Assembly: GCA_049890295.1 (NCBI GenBank)
Contig: JBMHBP010000005.1
Coordinates: forward strand, 39,377 to 103,376
From: GCA-2862585 sp049890295
Lineage (GTDB): Bacteria > Bacteroidota > Bacteroidia > Flavobacteriales > UBA7312
Length of the DNA stretch: 64,000 nucleotides
Reading direction: 5' to 3'
Each line of letters opens with the position of its first letter. Within the stretch, counting starts at the first letter, position 1. Below are positions 10,401-20,540 of this stretch, piece by piece. The position numbers were made by a program, and so were the translations under genes. The notes below the pieces were generated by a model. The model saw only the letters and a program-made list of their open reading frames with translations, had not been told where the DNA came from and ran no database searches.

Positions 10401-11792
10401 GGCTTTACCCTCGATCATAACAGGTTGAAACGCTTGTATACCTAATCGGTGAAGCGTTGGTGCCCTATTTAAAAGAACGGGGTGTCCTTTCATAACGTTT
10501 TCAAGAATATCCCAAACAACTGGTTCTCTCTTGTCTATGATTTTTTTTGCTGATTTTACTGTTTTTACAATCCCTCGATTTATCATTTTTCTGATAATAA
10601 AAGGCTTGAATAACTCAGCTGCCATATTTTTAGGTAATCCGCATTCGTGCATCTTTAGTTCTGGTCCAACGACAATAACTGAACGAGCTGAATAATCTAC
10701 ACGTTTACCTAAAAGATTTTGGCGGAATCTACCTTGCTTTCCTTTTAAACTATCTGAAAGTGATTTTAGAGCTCTGTTTGACTCTGTTTTTACAGCACTT
10801 GACTTTCTTGAGTTATCAAATAAGGAATCTACAGACTCTTGAAGCATACGCTTTTCGTTTCTTAAAATCACTTCAGGTGCTTTTATTTCTATAAGACGCT
10901 TCAATCGATTATTTCTAATTATAACTCGTCGATAAAGATCATTTAGATCGGAAGTTGCAAATCGACCTCCATCTAGTGGAACAAGTGGTCTCAATTCTGG
11001 TGGAATAACTGGAATGACTTTAATAATCATCCACTCAGGCTTGTTTTCTATTCTTGAGTTTGCATCTCTAAATGACTCGATAACCTGAAGTCTTTTTAAG
11101 GCTTCAGCTTTTCTTTGCTGTGAAGTTTCAGTATTAGCTTTATGACGTAAATCAAATGATAATTGATCTAAATCTAGTCGTCTTAATAACTCTACTAATG
11201 CTTCAGCTCCCATTTTAGCAATAAGCTTATTAGGATCTTCATCATCTAAATATCTATTTTCAGCTGGCAATTTTTCTAGAGCATCTAAATATTCATCTTC
11301 AGTAAGGAAATCCATATATTGTAATGGTTCTCCTTCTGCGTTAGTTGCTTTACCTGGTTGAATAACTACATATCTTTCATAGTAGATTATCATATCTAGT
11401 TTTTTACTAGGAAGACCTAATAAATAACCTATTTTGTTAGGGTTGGATTTAGAGTACCAGATGTGAGCAACTGGAACTACTAATTGTATATGACCTGTTC
11501 GTTCTCTTCTAACCTTTTTTTCGGTTACTTCAACACCACATCTATCACACACAATGCCTCGATATCGTATTCTTTTATATTTTCCACAATGACATTCAAA
11601 GTCTTTTGTAGGTCCAAATATACGTTCACAAAATAAACCGTCTCTCTCTGGTTTATAAGTTCTATAGTTTATCGTTTCAGGTTTTGTTACTTCACCACTA
11701 GATTTTGATAAAATATCTTCTGGCGATGCCAAACTAATAGTAATATTATTGAAACCTTTATTTACTTCGTTTTTACCTTTTCTTATTGCCAT
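7491..11792 (-). CDS. rpoC: DNA-directed RNA polymerase subunit beta'
   Basis: Catalytic beta' subunit of RNA polymerase, 1433 residues, near the length of characterised bacterial homologues (1407 in E. coli). The N-terminal zinc site is seen in [13 protein letters not shown] and [12 protein letters not shown] around residues 67-90. The Mg2+-binding active site is [15 protein letters not shown], around residues 475-490. The second zinc site is [16 protein letters not shown]. The trigger-loop region includes [16 protein letters not shown]. No split, intein or large lineage-specific insertion was noticed. It lies 32 bases downstream of rpoB, and the two are certainly co-transcribed. The ATG start gives [15 protein letters not shown], a typical Bacteroidota N-terminus. 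Confidence 0.98.
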   Translation of the reverse strand: MAIRKGKNEVNKGFNNITISLASPEDILSKSSGEVTKPETINYRTYKPERDGLFCERIFGPTKDFECHCGKYKRIRYRGIVCDRCGVEVTEKKVRRERTGHIQLVVPVAHIWYSKSNPNKIGYLLGLPSKKLDMIIYYERYVVIQPGKATNAEGEPLQYMDFLTEDEYLDALEKLPAENRYLDDEDPNKLIAKMGAEALVELLRRLDLDQLSFDLRHKANTETSQQRKAEALKRLQVIESFRDANSRIENKPEWMIIKVIPVIPPELRPLVPLDGGRFATSDLNDLYRRVIIRNNRLKRLIEIKAPEVILRNEKRMLQESVDSLFDNSRKSSAVKTESNRALKSLSDSLKGKQGRFRQNLLGKRVDYSARSVIVVGPELKMHECGLPKNMAAELFKPFIIRKMINRGIVKTVKSAKKIIDKREPVVWDILENVMKGHPVLLNRAPTLHRLGIQAFQPVMIEGKAIRLHPLVCTAFNADFDGDQMAVHLPLGEAAVLEAQLLMLASHNILNPANGAPVTVPSQDMVLGLYYMTKPLKGAKGEGLSFYSSDEVKIAFNEGIVDLHSIIKVRTSIKEDNSLVTKLYETTVGRVLFNEHVPEEVGFIDQLLTKKALRDIIGKVLATSGIAKTAEFLDAIKSIGYDFAFKGGLSFNLGDVIIPDEKDNMVSDAYQQVDEVTTNYNMGFITNNERYNQVIDIWSNTNAHLTEKVMNQLSSDKEGFNSVYMMLDSGARGSKEQIKQLGGMRGLMAKPQKSGDKSGAAIIENPIIANFKEGLSILEYFISTHGARKGLADTALKTADAGYLTRRLVDASQDVVVKIEDCGTLRGLEISAFKKNDEIVEPLKDRIVGRVSLHDIYDQKGNLIVASDEMIIEKSAQAIEDAKIETVEVRSVLTCEAKKGVCAKCYGRNLSTANMAVPGDTVGVVAAQSIGEPGTQLTLRTFHFGGTASKIASESSIVTKHDGKVEIDDLKTIKTVNEDGEDVLMVISRTSEVRVIDEKLGIVLSSNNIPYGSSLYVESGKKIKKGTKICDWDPYNAVIVSEFDGKVAFADIIEGLSYRVESDEQTGFEEKVMIERKDKTLNPTISIVSKKADQTRNYSIPVKAHLSVEDNQTIKAGQIIAKIPRLASSLGDITGGLPRVTELFEARNPSNPAVVTEIDGIVSFGPKIKRGNKEVIITSKTGQVSKYLIPLSKHILVQENDFVKSGMPLCDGAITPSDILRIKGPTAVQEYIVNEIQEVYRLQGMKINDKHFEVVVRQMMRKMSIVDAGDTRFLDGQVVTKLEFLEENDRIFGMKVVEDSGDSQILKAGQIVSSRKLREENSRLRRKDLKTVEIRDVVPATSEQKIQGITRAALQTNSWVSAASFQETTKVLNAAAINGKRDGLEGLKENVIVGHKIPAGTGLRVFDDLVVGSQQEFDNLMEAKDESNIEEELI

Positions 11793-11824
11793 ATCTATTT
11801 TTTGTAGAATATTAAGAATTAAAA

Positions 11825-14800
11825 TTAATCGAGTGTCACTTTGAGTCCTAGTCCTAATAACTCATGCATCAATACATTGAATGACTCTGGAATACCTGGT
11901 GTAGGCATTGGGCCACCTTTAACTATTGCTTCATAAGCTTTAGCTCGTCCAACGACATCATCTGATTTCACGGTCAACATTTCTTGTAAAATGTTTGATG
12001 CACCATAACCCTCTAATGCCCAAACCTCCATCTCACCAAGTCTCTGTCCACCGAACTGAGCCTTACCACCTAATGGTTGTTGTGTAATGAGTGAGTATGG
12101 TCCAATTGAACGGGCATGCATTTTATCATCAATCATGTGACCTAGCTTTAGCATGTAAATAATACCAACTGTAGCTGGTTGATCAAATCGCTCACCAGTT
12201 CCACCATCATAAAGATAGGTTTGTCCAAATCTTGGCAATCCTGCTTCATCAGTTTCCTTGTTGATATCATCAATGGAAGCACCGTCAAATACTGGGGTGA
12301 AGTATTTTCTGTCTAATTTTTGTCCGGCCCAACCTAGAACTGTTTCATAAATCTGACCTAAATTCATACGCGAAGGTACACCTAGTGGATTTAGAACAAT
12401 ATCTACTGTTGATCCATCTTCTAGGAAAGGCATATCTTCATCCCTAACAATTTTTGCTACAATTCCTTTGTTTCCATGACGTCCTGCAAGTTTATCTCCA
12501 ACTTGAACTTTACGTTTTTTAGCTACATAAACCTTTGCTAATTTTAATACACCAGCAGGTAATTCATCACCTACAGTTACTGCAAACTTCTTTCTTCTAA
12601 AATCGCTTAGCAGTTCACTATACTTGAGCATGTAATTGTTCATGAGTAATTGAACTTTTGCGTTCAACTCTTTATCGACTACCCATTTTGATGCATTAGC
12701 ATTAAATGTTTGATAATCTATAGATTGTAATGCCTTGAGTGTGTACTTAACTCCTTTAGAGATTAGGTCATCACTTAAGTTACTGACAATACCCTGAGAT
12801 GTTTTTCCACTCAATAAGTTGAATAGCTTATTAACGAGAACACTCTTTAAATCAGCACAAGAACTATTGTGTTCTTTCTCTAATTCAGCAACTACTTCTT
12901 TATCCATTGCTCTGGTTCTCTTGTCTTTGATAGACTTAGAGAATAATTTCTTGTCAATAACTACTCCTTTAAAAGATGGTCTAGCTTTTAATGAAGCATC
13001 TTTTACATCACCAGCCTTATCACCGAAAATAGCTTTCAGTAATTTTTCTTCTGGTGTAGGGTCAGATTCTCCTTTAGGAGTAATTTTACCAATAATAATA
13101 TCACCTGCTTTGATGTCAGCTCCTACTCGAATCATTCCGTTTTCATCAAGATCTTTAGTAGCTTCTTCAGAAACATTTGGTATATCTGCTGTTAATTCTT
13201 CAGGACCTCTTTTTGTATCTCGAACATTAACTAACATTTCTTCAATATGAATTGAAGTGAATAAGTCTTCTCGAACTACTCTTTCTGAAAGAACTATGGC
13301 GTCCTCAAAATTATACCCTTTCCATGGCATAAAAGCAACTTTTAGGTTTCTTCCTATGGCTAATTCACCATTCTGAGTAGCAAAACCTTCGCATAGTACT
13401 TGACCCTCAACTACTTTATCACCAACTTTGACAATTGGCTTGAGGTTTACACAGGTGTTTTGGTTTGTTTTTTTAAATTTTGTCAATGTGTAGACTTTCA
13501 CATCATCATCAAATGACAATAGTTGATCTTCTTCAGAAACATCATAGCGAATATGAATTTCGTTTGAGTCAACATATTCAACCTTACCATTACCTTCAGC
13601 ATTAACTAACACTCTAGAGTCTTTTGCAACTTGTGGCTCTAAACCAGTTCCAACTATTGGTGCATCAGCTTGTAAAAGTGGTACTGCTTGACGCATCATA
13701 TTGGAACCCATTAATGCACGGTTTGCATCATCATGCTCTAAGAATGGAATTAACGAAGCGGCTATTGAGGCAATCTGATTTGGTGCAACGTCCATCAAAT
13801 TGATATTTTGTGGCTCAGTTACGGGGTAATCACCTTCAAATCGTGCTTTAACTCTATCGATTTCAAAATTACCAGTTTCTGTAACAGGAGCATTAGCCTG
13901 TGCAATAGTCATGTCATTTTCTTCCTCAGCAGTCAAATATATTGGCTGCTCATCGAGTTGAACTATTCCGTCTTCAACTTTTCGATAGGGAGTTTCTATA
14001 AATCCAAGGTTGTTTACTTTTGCATATACGCACAAAGATGAGATAAGACCGATATTTGGACCTTCAGGAGTCTCTATAGGACATAGTCTACCGTAGTGAG
14101 TATAATGTACATCTCGTACCTCGAAACCAGCTCTTTCCCTAGAAAGACCACCTGGCCCTAGGGCTGACATCCTTCTTTTGTGTGTTACTTCAGCTAGCGG
14201 ATTGGTTTGATCCATGAACTGAGATAACTGGTTTGTACCAAAGAATGAATTAATAACACTAGAAAGTGTTTTGGCATTTATAAGATCAACTGGGGTAAAA
14301 ACTTCGTTATCTCTAACGTTCATCCTTTCTCTAATGGTTCTTGCCATTCGAGACAAACCTAAGCTAAATTGATTTGATAATTGTTCACCAACAGTTCTTA
14401 CTCTTCTGTTACTTAAGTGGTCAATATCATCAACATTAGTTTTGGAGTTTGCAAGTTCTACAAGATTCTTAATGATAGAAATAATATCTTCCTTGGTAAG
14501 AATTTGAATATCTGAATCAACATCTAATCCAAGCTTTTTATTAATTCTAAATCTACCTACTTCTCCAAGGCTGTACCTTTGATCTGAAAAGAATAACTTA
14601 TCAATTATACCTCTTGCTGTTTCTTCATCTGGTGGCTCAGCATTTCGAAGCTGTCTGTAAATATAAATTACAGCTTCTTTTTCAGAGTTGGTTGGATCTT
14701 TTTGAAGCGTGTTATAAATGATTGCATATTCAGAAGTACTTACATCTTCTTTGTGTAATAGTACTGTCTTTGATCCAGAATCTATAATATCTTCAATGTG

Positions 14801-15640
14801 TTCTTTTTCGATGATTGTTTCTCTATCTACAATCACTTCGTTTCTTTCAATTGAAACAACTTCTCCTGTATCCTCATCTACGAAATCCTCGACCCATGTT
14901 TTGAGTATTCTGGCAGCTAACTTACGGCCAACGATTCGCTTTAATGCGGCTTTACTTACTCTTACTTCGTCGGCTAGGTTGAATATTTCTAGAATATCTT
15001 TATCGTTCTCAAATCCTATTGAACGTAATAATGTTGTTACAGGTAACTTTTTCTTTCTATCGATATAGGCATACATGACATTGTGAATGTCTGTAGCAAA
15101 TTCTATCCATGATCCTTTAAAAGGAATAACTCTTGCTGAGTATAATTTTGCACCATTTGCGTGGAAACTATGTCCAAAAAACACTCCTGGTGAACGATGC
15201 AACTGCGAAACTACCACACGCTCTGCACCATTTACAACAAATGAACCCTTGGGGGTAACGTAAGGAACTGAACCTAAGAATACTTCTTGTTCTATAGTTT
15301 CAAAATCCTCATGATCAGGGTCAGTACAATATAGTTTTAACTTAGCTTTTAGAGGTACTTTGTACGTAAGACCTCTTTCTATACATTCTTCAATAGAATA
15401 TCTTGGAGGATCTATTTTATAATCTAAAAATTCTAAGACAAAATTATTTCTTGAATCAGATATAGGAAAGTGGTCGTTAAATACACGCCATAAACCTTCA
15501 TCTTTTCTGACATCTACTGATGCACCTATTTGGAAAAAATCTTTGAATGCACCTATTTGAATATCTAAAAAATCTGGATACTTCAGCTGATTTTTAGTCG
15601 ATGCAAAATTGATTCTTGGGGTAGTTTTTTGTGAATTCAA
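11825..15640 (-). CDS. rpoB: DNA-directed RNA polymerase subunit beta
   Basis: Beta subunit of RNA polymerase, 1271 residues, slightly shorter than the E. coli protein. The rifampicin-binding cluster is intact and of the sensitive type: [20 protein letters not shown] followed by [14 protein letters not shown]. The Gln, Asp, His and Ser contact residues are all present. Downstream are [13 protein letters not shown], the substrate-contacting [14 protein letters not shown], and the C-terminal clamp segment [20 protein letters not shown]. It is preceded by a 107-base intergenic region with a strong RNA hairpin, described separately. There is no Shine-Dalgarno sequence before the ATG. Confidence 0.98.
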   Translation of the reverse strand: MNSQKTTPRINFASTKNQLKYPDFLDIQIGAFKDFFQIGASVDVRKDEGLWRVFNDHFPISDSRNNFVLEFLDYKIDPPRYSIEECIERGLTYKVPLKAKLKLYCTDPDHEDFETIEQEVFLGSVPYVTPKGSFVVNGAERVVVSQLHRSPGVFFGHSFHANGAKLYSARVIPFKGSWIEFATDIHNVMYAYIDRKKKLPVTTLLRSIGFENDKDILEIFNLADEVRVSKAALKRIVGRKLAARILKTWVEDFVDEDTGEVVSIERNEVIVDRETIIEKEHIEDIIDSGSKTVLLHKEDVSTSEYAIIYNTLQKDPTNSEKEAVIYIYRQLRNAEPPDEETARGIIDKLFFSDQRYSLGEVGRFRINKKLGLDVDSDIQILTKEDIISIIKNLVELANSKTNVDDIDHLSNRRVRTVGEQLSNQFSLGLSRMARTIRERMNVRDNEVFTPVDLINAKTLSSVINSFFGTNQLSQFMDQTNPLAEVTHKRRMSALGPGGLSRERAGFEVRDVHYTHYGRLCPIETPEGPNIGLISSLCVYAKVNNLGFIETPYRKVEDGIVQLDEQPIYLTAEEENDMTIAQANAPVTETGNFEIDRVKARFEGDYPVTEPQNINLMDVAPNQIASIAASLIPFLEHDDANRALMGSNMMRQAVPLLQADAPIVGTGLEPQVAKDSRVLVNAEGNGKVEYVDSNEIHIRYDVSEEDQLLSFDDDVKVYTLTKFKKTNQNTCVNLKPIVKVGDKVVEGQVLCEGFATQNGELAIGRNLKVAFMPWKGYNFEDAIVLSERVVREDLFTSIHIEEMLVNVRDTKRGPEELTADIPNVSEEATKDLDENGMIRVGADIKAGDIIIGKITPKGESDPTPEEKLLKAIFGDKAGDVKDASLKARPSFKGVVIDKKLFSKSIKDKRTRAMDKEVVAELEKEHNSSCADLKSVLVNKLFNLLSGKTSQGIVSNLSDDLISKGVKYTLKALQSIDYQTFNANASKWVVDKELNAKVQLLMNNYMLKYSELLSDFRRKKFAVTVGDELPAGVLKLAKVYVAKKRKVQVGDKLAGRHGNKGIVAKIVRDEDMPFLEDGSTVDIVLNPLGVPSRMNLGQIYETVLGWAGQKLDRKYFTPVFDGASIDDINKETDEAGLPRFGQTYLYDGGTGERFDQPATVGIIYMLKLGHMIDDKMHARSIGPYSLITQQPLGGKAQFGGQRLGEMEVWALEGYGASNILQEMLTVKSDDVVGRAKAYEAIVKGGPMPTPGIPESFNVLMHELLGLGLKVTLD

Positions 15641-15690
15641 TTGATAATGATTTTTTAATTAAAAAAATGATTCGTTTCTAAACACAAAAG

Positions 15691-15726
15691 GGTCTAAGCC
15701 TTAAACTAATGTTTAAAGCCTAAACC
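15691..15726 (-). promoter_or_regulatory. RNA hairpin in the rplL-rpoB intergenic region
   Basis: On the minus-strand transcript the arms GGTTTAGGCTTTAAAC and GTTTAAGGCTTAGACC pair over 16 positions around an ATTA loop. Three pairs are G-U wobbles, which form only in RNA of this strand; on the other strand they would be A-C mismatches. The position matches that of the attenuator/RNase III site known between rplL and rpoB in E. coli. The 3' side runs into CTTTTG, a weak U-tract, so partial termination or processing is possible. Confidence 0.65.
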
Positions 15727-15747
15727 TTTATTGTTTATTTTGTGAAC

Positions 15748-16125
15748 TTATTTAAGTTCAACCTCAGCACCTGCACCCTCTAATTGGGTTTTTAATGCTT
15801 CAGCTTCGTCTTTAGCAATTCCTTCCTTAATAGGAGCAGGAGCGCCATCTACAATATCCTTAGCTTCTTTTAGTCCAAGACCAGTTAGTTCTTTTACAAG
15901 TTTAACAACTGCTAACTTTGAACCTCCGGCTGCTTTGAGGATAACGTCAAATTCTGACTTCTCTTCTGCAGCGTCTCCGCCACCTGCAGCAGCAGGACCA
16001 GCAACAGCTACTGCCGCAGCAGCTGGTTCAATACCATACTCGTCTTTCAGGATATCAGCTAATTCACTTACTTCTTTTACAGTTAAATTTACTAACTGTT
16101 CTGCGAAAGCTTTTAAATCTGCCAT
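15748..16125 (-). CDS. rplL: 50S ribosomal protein bL12 (L7/L12)
   Basis: Stalk protein of the large ribosomal subunit, 125 residues, present in several copies per ribosome, that recruits translational GTPases. The N-terminal dimerisation helix region ([19 protein letters not shown]) is followed by an Ala/Gly-rich hinge (about 35-52). The globular C-terminal domain contains [20 protein letters not shown] and [13 protein letters not shown]. It sits between rplJ and rpoB as usual. RNA hairpins flank it on both sides, which would allow its expression level to be set separately from that of rpoB. Confidence 0.97.
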   Translation of the reverse strand: MADLKAFAEQLVNLTVKEVSELADILKDEYGIEPAAAAVAVAGPAAAGGGDAAEEKSEFDVILKAAGGSKLAVVKLVKELTGLGLKEAKDIVDGAPAPIKEGIAKDEAEALKTQLEGAGAEVELK

Positions 16126-16156
16126 GTTTTAATTTAGTTTAATTGTTTAAAATTCA

Positions 16157-16200
16157 TTTTAATGTGGAAGCATTAAAAATAGTGGTGCGTATTCACTATT
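16157..16200 (-). promoter_or_regulatory. two adjacent hairpins in the rplJ-rplL intergenic region
   Basis: The 79-base gap holds AATAGTG...CACTATT (16178-16200, 7-bp stem, 9-base loop), which on the transcript is followed by a U-tract. Immediately after it comes TTTTAATG...CATTAAAA (16157-16178, 8-bp stem, 6-base loop). The two share one base, so full formation of both is slightly competitive. A leaky attenuator or processing signal ahead of rplL is plausible; the evidence is structural only. Confidence 0.4.
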
Positions 16201-16204
16201 ACTC

Positions 16205-16726
16205 TTACTCTGTTCTTTCTGATAATGTTTTTAAAATTCCAGACAGTTTTCCACCCGCTGACTGAAGGGATGAAACAACTGTTTTCGGAGGAGATTGAAG
16301 TAACGTAATAATTTCTCCAATCAACTCGTCTTTGGATTTTAACGAACATAAAACTTCAACCTGATCGTCACCAAAATAGAAACTTTCTTCTATATAGGCT
16401 GACTTCAAAATTGGTTTGTCTTGTTTTTTTCTAAATTCCTTGATTACCTTAGCTGGAGCATTGGTAGTTTCAGCAAACATAATGGCTGTATTCCCTTTTA
16501 AAGAATCATACATTTGTTCGAAGTCAATATCATTTTTCTCCATTGCTTTTTTTAGAAGTGAGTTCTTTATTACTTGAATTTGAACATCACTTTTAAAACA
16601 CATGCGTCTTAAAGAACTACTACTACCTGCATTTAGGCCAGAAATATCTGTTAAATAAAAATTTTTATTTTCTACTAATTGAACACTTAAGTCTTCAATT
16701 GCTTTATTTTTTTCTTCTCTTGTCAT
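16205..16726 (-). CDS. rplJ: 50S ribosomal protein uL10
   Basis: Base of the ribosomal stalk, 173 residues, which anchors L7/L12 dimers to the large subunit. Start MTREEKNKAIEDLSVQL and the segments NFYLTDISGLNAG and VIKNSLLKKAMEK are characteristic. The C-terminal helix (residues about 140-173) carries the L12-binding region. Length is normal. It begins 11 bases after rplA, too close for the long L10 leader RNA found in some other bacteria. Autoregulation, if present, must therefore use a different site. Confidence 0.97.
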   Translation of the reverse strand: MTREEKNKAIEDLSVQLVENKNFYLTDISGLNAGSSSSLRRMCFKSDVQIQVIKNSLLKKAMEKNDIDFEQMYDSLKGNTAIMFAETTNAPAKVIKEFRKKQDKPILKSAYIEESFYFGDDQVEVLCSLKSKDELIGEIITLLQSPPKTVVSSLQSAGGKLSGILKTLSERTE

Positions 16727-16737
16727 AGTTTTTCAAA

Positions 16738-17427
16738 TTAAATAGACTTTTCATCTATACGAATACTCGGACTCATTGTGCTTGACATATACACGCTTTC
16801 CATGTAGGTACCTTTAGCTGCAGAGGGCTTTAATTTTATAATGGTTTGTAATAATTCACTGGCATTATCAACTAATTTGCTAGCGTCAAAAGAAGATTTT
16901 CCAATGGCACAATGGATAATACCAAATTTATCAACCTTAAAGTCGATTTTACCTTTTTTTACATCGGAAACAGCTTTTCCAACCTCCATTGTCACTGTAC
17001 CTGTCTTTGGATTAGGCATTAAACCTCTAGGTCCTAATACTCGACCCAAAGCACCCAATTTACCCATTACAGAAGGCATTGTGATAATGACGTCAATATC
17101 TGTCCAGCCACCCTTTAGTTTTTCAATATATTCATCAAGACCAACAAAATCGGCTCCAGCTTCTTTAGCTTCTGCTTCTTTGTCTGCAGTTACAAGAGCT
17201 AAGACTCTTACATCTTTTCCAGTACCGTGAGGTAGTGTTACAACGCCTCTGACCATTTGATTAGCTTGTCGAGGGTCAACACCCAATTTTACTGCAATAT
17301 CAACTGAGGAATCAAATTTAGTTTTACTAATAGATTTCATCAGATCTGCAGCATCAGTTAAGGAATATGCAGCGGATTTATCAATAAGCTCTGCTGCAGC
17401 TTTCATATTTTTACTTAATCTAGCCAT
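16738..17427 (-). CDS. rplA: 50S ribosomal protein uL1
   Basis: Large-subunit protein of 229 residues that forms the L1 stalk and contacts E-site tRNA. Conserved segments are [20 protein letters not shown] near residue 42, [13 protein letters not shown], and the signature [18 protein letters not shown] around residues 128-145. Length and domain order are normal. It starts 3 bases after rplK, so the two are co-transcribed. In other bacteria L1 represses its own operon by binding the leader mRNA; no such site was identified here. Confidence 0.97.
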   Translation of the reverse strand: MARLSKNMKAAAELIDKSAAYSLTDAADLMKSISKTKFDSSVDIAVKLGVDPRQANQMVRGVVTLPHGTGKDVRVLALVTADKEAEAKEAGADFVGLDEYIEKLKGGWTDIDVIITMPSVMGKLGALGRVLGPRGLMPNPKTGTVTMEVGKAVSDVKKGKIDFKVDKFGIIHCAIGKSSFDASKLVDNASELLQTIIKLKPSAAKGTYMESVYMSSTMSPSIRIDEKSI

Positions 17428-17430
17428 GTC

Positions 17431-17877
17431 TTATTTTTTTTGTGGTGCAGTACCACCTTTAACGGTTAATCCCATACTTCTTGCTGTACCAGCAATCATC
17501 ATCATTGCAGAGTCTAGTGTAAAAGCATTTAAGTCAGCCATTTTATCTTCAGCAATAAGCTTTATTTGATCCCAAGACACTGAACCTACCTTATTTCGGT
17601 TTGGCTCTCCAGATCCTTTTTTCTTTTTTGATGCTTCCAATAATTGTACTGCTGCAGGAGCTGTCTTGATTACAAATTCAAATGATTTATCAACATAAAC
17701 TGTAATTACTACTGGAAGCACTTTCCCTGGTTTATCCTGAGTTCTTGCATTGAATTGCTTACAAAACTCCATAATATTTACCCCAGCTGCACCTAATGCA
17801 GGACCAACTGGTGGTGATGGATTAGCAGCACCGCCTCTGACCTGTAACTTTACTATTTTACTTACTTCTTTAGCCAT
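17431..17877 (-). CDS. rplK: 50S ribosomal protein uL11
   Basis: Large-subunit protein of 148 residues at the GTPase-associated centre, binding 23S rRNA near the thiostrepton site and required for RelA-type stringent signalling in other bacteria. Seen in the sequence: [19 protein letters not shown] with the proline-rich helix that contacts thiostrepton, then [15 protein letters not shown], and the C-terminal RNA-binding domain ending [13 protein letters not shown]. Normal length. A 78-base gap separates it from nusG, without a clear TAnnTTTG box. Confidence 0.97.
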   Translation of the reverse strand: MAKEVSKIVKLQVRGGAANPSPPVGPALGAAGVNIMEFCKQFNARTQDKPGKVLPVVITVYVDKSFEFVIKTAPAAVQLLEASKKKKGSGEPNRNKVGSVSWDQIKLIAEDKMADLNAFTLDSAMMMIAGTARSMGLTVKGGTAPQKK

Positions 17878-17955
17878 TGGTTTTTATTTAATTTGATGTA
17901 TCAAAGTGAAAACTGGAAGCAATTATTTTCAAATTGATAAATCGGTTTACTAATT

Positions 17956-18498
17956 TTATTCTTTTTCAACTTGCATAAAACTCAGTTCAACAGGAGTTTT
18001 ACGACCAAATATTTTTACTGTAACTTTTAACTTTTTCTTTTGTTCGTCAATTTCTTCAATCAAACCACTGAAAGTATTGAATGGTCCATCAATAACTTTA
18101 ACTGACTCACCAACTACATATGGATTGACAATTTCTTCATCAGTTAATGCTAATTCATCTACTTTTCCGAGAATTCTATTTACTTCAGACATTCTCATTG
18201 GTACTGGATCACCACCTTTAGTAGCACCTAAGAAACCTATAACACCTGTAACAGATTTGATGATGTGAGGAATTTCACCAACAAGGTTTGCCTCAATTAA
18301 TATATAACCTGGAAAAAAATTTCTTTCCTTACTGACTTTCTTTCCATTTCTGATTTGGAATACTTTTTCGGTAGGTACAAGTATCTGTGAAACGAAATCT
18401 GTAAGATTTAATCTTGAGATTTCATTTTCAATGTAAGAGGACACTTTCTTTTCTTGCCCTCCTATTGCTCTTACCACATACCAATGTTTATCAGCCAT
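17956..18498 (-). CDS. nusG: transcription termination/antitermination protein NusG
   Basis: Elongation factor of 180 residues that binds RNA polymerase and links it to Rho or to the ribosome. The N-terminal NGN domain begins [15 protein letters not shown] and includes [14 protein letters not shown]. The C-terminal KOW domain (about residues 125-180) includes [20 protein letters not shown]. It has the standard length and no inserted domain, so it is canonical NusG rather than an RfaH/UpxY-type paralogue. It lies 6 bases downstream of secE, the usual arrangement. Confidence 0.97.
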   Translation of the reverse strand: MADKHWYVVRAIGGQEKKVSSYIENEISRLNLTDFVSQILVPTEKVFQIRNGKKVSKERNFFPGYILIEANLVGEIPHIIKSVTGVIGFLGATKGGDPVPMRMSEVNRILGKVDELALTDEEIVNPYVVGESVKVIDGPFNTFSGLIEEIDEQKKKLKVTVKIFGRKTPVELSFMQVEKE

Positions 18499-18504
18499 AT
18501 CTTT

Positions 18505-18696
18505 TTAAAAAATATCGTAAAAGATCTCCAAAATATTTCGGAAACCTAAGTCCATAACATAAACAATCAGTGCTATGATCAATGAAGCAACAGCAACAAC
18601 AAGAGAACTACTTTGTAACTCTTTCCAAGAAGGCCATGAGACCTTATTCATGAGATCGTCAGCCGATTCTTTAATGTATTCAACTATTCTAGCCAT
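18505..18696 (-). CDS. secE: preprotein translocase subunit SecE
   Basis: Single-span membrane subunit of the SecYEG channel, 63 residues. The N-terminal amphipathic helix (MARIVEYIKESADDLM) is followed by the conserved cytoplasmic motif KVSWPSWKELQSSS and one membrane helix of about 25 residues. The ATG at 18694-18696 is chosen; a longer open frame upstream runs through the tRNA-Trp gene and is spurious. This is the short SecE form. The gene is placed between tRNA-Trp and nusG, as is common in Bacteroidota. Confidence 0.95.
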   Translation of the reverse strand: MARIVEYIKESADDLMNKVSWPSWKELQSSSLVVAVASLIIALIVYVMDLGFRNILEIFYDIF

Positions 18697-18715
18697 TATT
18701 TCATTTTCTTTTAAG

Positions 18716-18788
18716 CACGGGTGGAGAGACTCGAACTCCCAACCAATGGTTTTGGAGACCACTACTCTACCAATTGAGCTACACCCGT
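18716..18788 (-). tRNA. tRNA-Trp (anticodon CCA)
   Basis: The 73-base cloverleaf has acceptor ACGGGTG/CACCCGT, D-arm AGCTCAATTGGTAGAG, anticodon loop CTCCAAA giving CCA, and T-arm GGGAGTTCGAGTCTCTC. The discriminator base is G. CCA is not encoded. It lies between tuf and secE in the same transcript. Confidence 0.95.
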
Positions 18789-18849
18789 AAAACAGCAAAA
18801 TTAGAGGTTAGAAAACCCCTAATTGTGCTGAATAAGTTAATATAGTTTA

Positions 18850-20037
18850 CTAGCTAACAATTTCTGTGATTTGTCCTGCACCTACAGTTCTACCACCCTC
18901 ACGGATTGCAAAACGTAGACCAACACTCATCGCTACTTTGTTAATTAGCTCTACTGTGATAGTTAAGTTATCACCAGGCATTACCATTTCAGTTCCGTCT
19001 GGTAAGTGAATTTCTCCAGTTACATCGGTAGTTCTTAAGTAGAACTGTGGACGGTATTTGTTATGGAATGGTGTGTGACGACCACCTTCTTCTTTCTTAA
19101 GGATATAAACCTCTGCTTTAAATTTAGTGTGTGGTGTTACTGAACCTGGCTTGCAGATTACCATTCCCCTTTTGATATCAGATTTCTCAATACCACGAAG
19201 AAGGATTCCTACGTTATCACCAGCTTCACCTCTATCTAAAATCTTACGGAACATTTCAACTCCTGTGACTGTAGATCCAAGTTTTTCTGCACCCATACCA
19301 ATGATGTCAACAGCATCGCCAGTATTTGCTACACCAGTCTCAATACGACCAGTGGCAACAGTACCACGACCAGTAATTGTAAATACGTCCTCGATTGGCA
19401 TCAAGAAGTCTTTGGCATTATCACGAACTGGCTCTGGAATATAAGCATCAACGCTTTCCATCAATTTCATTACTGTATCAACCCACTGAGCTTCACCGTT
19501 AAGTGCACCCAATGCAGATCCAGATACTACTGGAGCATTATCTCCGTCATAGTCATAGAAAGATAGTAATTCTCTTACTTCCATTTCTACTAATTCTAGA
19601 AGCTCTTCATCATCAACCATATCTACTTTGTTAAGGAAGACAACTACTGCAGGTACGCCTACTTGTCTTGCAAGAAGAATGTGTTCTCTTGTTTGAGGCA
19701 TTGGACCATCAGTGGCAGCACAAACTAAAATTGCACCATCCATCTGAGCTGCACCAGTTACCATGTTCTTTACGTAGTCGGCGTGACCCGGACAGTCAAC
19801 GTGTGCGTAATGACGGTTTGCTGTTTCATACTCAACGTGAGCAGTATTAATTGTAATACCTCTTTCTTTTTCTTCTGGAGCGTTGTCGATAGAATCGAAC
19901 GCTTGGGCTTCAGCCAATCCAGCATCCGCCAATACCTTAGTAATAGCGGCAGTAAGGGTAGTTTTACCGTGGTCAACATGACCTATAGTACCAATGTTTA
20001 AGTGTGGCTTGGTACGATTAAAATTCTCTTTTGCCAT
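18850..20037 (-). CDS. tuf: translation elongation factor Tu
   Basis: GTPase of 395 residues that delivers aminoacyl-tRNA to the ribosome. G1 is GHVDHGKTT (about residues 18-26), the switch I region is [14 protein letters not shown]3 is DCPGHADY, G4 is NKVD and G5 is SGSALGAL. Domains 2 and 3 are complete and end [12 protein letters not shown]. Length matches bacterial EF-Tu. It lies between a four-tRNA array upstream and tRNA-Trp downstream. The only clear promoter found upstream is the one before the tRNA array, so tuf is probably expressed from that. Confidence 0.98.
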   Translation of the reverse strand: MAKENFNRTKPHLNIGTIGHVDHGKTTLTAAITKVLADAGLAEAQAFDSIDNAPEEKERGITINTAHVEYETANRHYAHVDCPGHADYVKNMVTGAAQMDGAILVCAATDGPMPQTREHILLARQVGVPAVVVFLNKVDMVDDEELLELVEMEVRELLSFYDYDGDNAPVVSGSALGALNGEAQWVDTVMKLMESVDAYIPEPVRDNAKDFLMPIEDVFTITGRGTVATGRIETGVANTGDAVDIIGMGAEKLGSTVTGVEMFRKILDRGEAGDNVGILLRGIEKSDIKRGMVICKPGSVTPHTKFKAEVYILKKEEGGRHTPFHNKYRPQFYLRTTDVTGEIHLPDGTEMVMPGDNLTITVELINKVAMSVGLRFAIREGGRTVGAGQITEIVS

Positions 20038-20084
20038 AGCTAGCTATATTTAATTTAGATTAATATTAATCCTCTTGTTAGAAA

Positions 20085-20105
20085 GGCTGTTTTTTTATTT
20101 GTTGA
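20085..20105. repeat. left arm of a 21-base inverted repeat bracketing the tRNA array
   Basis: GGCTGTTTTTTTATTTGTTGA here is the reverse complement, with one mismatch, of 20466-20486. It begins at the discriminator base of the last tRNA of the array. Confidence 0.7.
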
Positions 20106-20176
20106 GCCAATGACGGGATTTGAACCCGTGACCTCTTCCTTACCAAGGAAACGCTCTACCCCTGAGCTACATCGGC
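20105..20176 (-). tRNA. tRNA-Thr (anticodon GGT)
   Basis: The 72-base cloverleaf has acceptor GCCGATG/CATTGGC, D-arm AGCTCAGGGGTAGAGC, anticodon loop TTGGTAA giving GGT, and T-arm ACGGGTTCAAATCCCGT. It is the last of four tRNAs before tuf, and CCA is not encoded. Confidence 0.94.
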
Positions 20177-20187
20177 TTAGTTGTAAG

Positions 20188-20261
20188 AGCGGGAGACGGG
20201 ATTCGAACCCGCGACCCTCAGCTTGGAAGGCTGATGCTCTGGCCAGCTGAGCTACTCCCGC
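20188..20261 (-). tRNA. tRNA-Gly (anticodon TCC)
   Basis: The 74-base cloverleaf has acceptor GCGGGAG/CTCCCGC, anticodon stem-loop TCAGC-CTTCCAA-GCTGA giving TCC, and T-arm GCGGGTTCGAATCCCGT. CCA is not encoded. It is the third tRNA of the array. Confidence 0.95.
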
Positions 20262-20275
20262 TTTATAAGTTGTTG

Positions 20276-20357
20276 TGGGGAGAGCAGGATTCGAACCTAC
20301 GAAGGCGTAGCCAACAGATTTACAGTCTGTCCTCGTTGACCGCTTGAGTATCTCCCC
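20276..20357 (-). tRNA. tRNA-Tyr (anticodon GTA)
   Basis: Class II tRNA of 82 bases with acceptor GGGGAGA/TCTCCCC, anticodon stem-loop ACAGA-CTGTAAA-TCTGT giving GTA, and a long variable arm (GGCTACGCC region). The T-arm has GGTTCGAATCC. CCA is not encoded. It is the second tRNA of the array. Confidence 0.95.
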
Positions 20358-20388
20358 TTAACAATTATAGCTCTTAAACTAAGAACTG

Positions 20389-20462
20389 AGCCGCTAGAGG
20401 GACTCGAACCCACGACCTGCTGATTACAAATCAGCTGCTCTAGCCAGCTGAGCTATAGCGGC
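20389..20462 (-). tRNA. tRNA-Thr (anticodon TGT)
   Basis: The 74-base cloverleaf has acceptor GCCGCTA/TAGCGGC, anticodon stem-loop GCTGA-TTTGTAA-TCAGC giving TGT, and T-arm GTGGGTTCGAGTCCCTC. CCA is not encoded. It is the first tRNA of the array and lies 3 bases after the right arm of the bracketing inverted repeat. Confidence 0.95.
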
Positions 20463-20465
20463 AAA

Positions 20466-20486
20466 TCAATAAATAAAAAAACAGCC
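20466..20486. repeat. right arm of a 21-base inverted repeat bracketing the tRNA array
   Basis: TCAATAAATAAAAAAACAGCC pairs with 20085-20105 at 20 of 21 positions. In the transcript the pairing extends about 5 more positions using G-U wobbles (AGAGG with UUUCU). The stem would enclose exactly the four tRNAs and exclude tuf. Confidence 0.7.
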
Positions 20487-20505
20487 CCTCTTAAAAAAGG
20501 GTTTG

Positions 20506-20535
20506 CAAATGTATTAAAGTTTTTGTTTCATACAA
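20506..20535 (-). promoter_or_regulatory. promoter of the tRNA(Thr-Tyr-Gly-Thr)-tuf transcription unit
   Basis: On the minus strand, TTG (20533-20535), exactly 19 bases, then TACATTTG (20506-20513) match the Bacteroidota -33/-7 consensus TTG-N19-TAnnTTTG. Transcription would start near 20499, some 37 bases before the first tRNA. Confidence 0.75.
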
Positions 20536-20540
20536 ATATC

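Noticed and set aside
12819..13250. Open frame of 143 codons on the plus strand opposite rpoB
   Set aside because: Antisense to conserved coding sequence, serine/leucine-rich, with no recognisable domain; frame openness follows from rpoB codon use.
14718..15068. Open frame of 116 codons on the plus strand opposite rpoB
   Set aside because: It lies wholly antisense to a highly conserved part of rpoB, has low-complexity composition and resembles no protein family; it is a shadow frame.
18575..18790. Open frame on the plus strand across secE and tRNA-Trp
   Set aside because: It translates through the tRNA gene and antisense to secE; the peptide ending HGWRDSNSQPMVLETTTLPI is a well-known artefact of translating tRNA genes.
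18697..18798. N-terminal extension of SecE
   Set aside because: The extension is encoded by the tRNA-Trp gene; the ATG at 18696 gives the normal 63-residue SecE.
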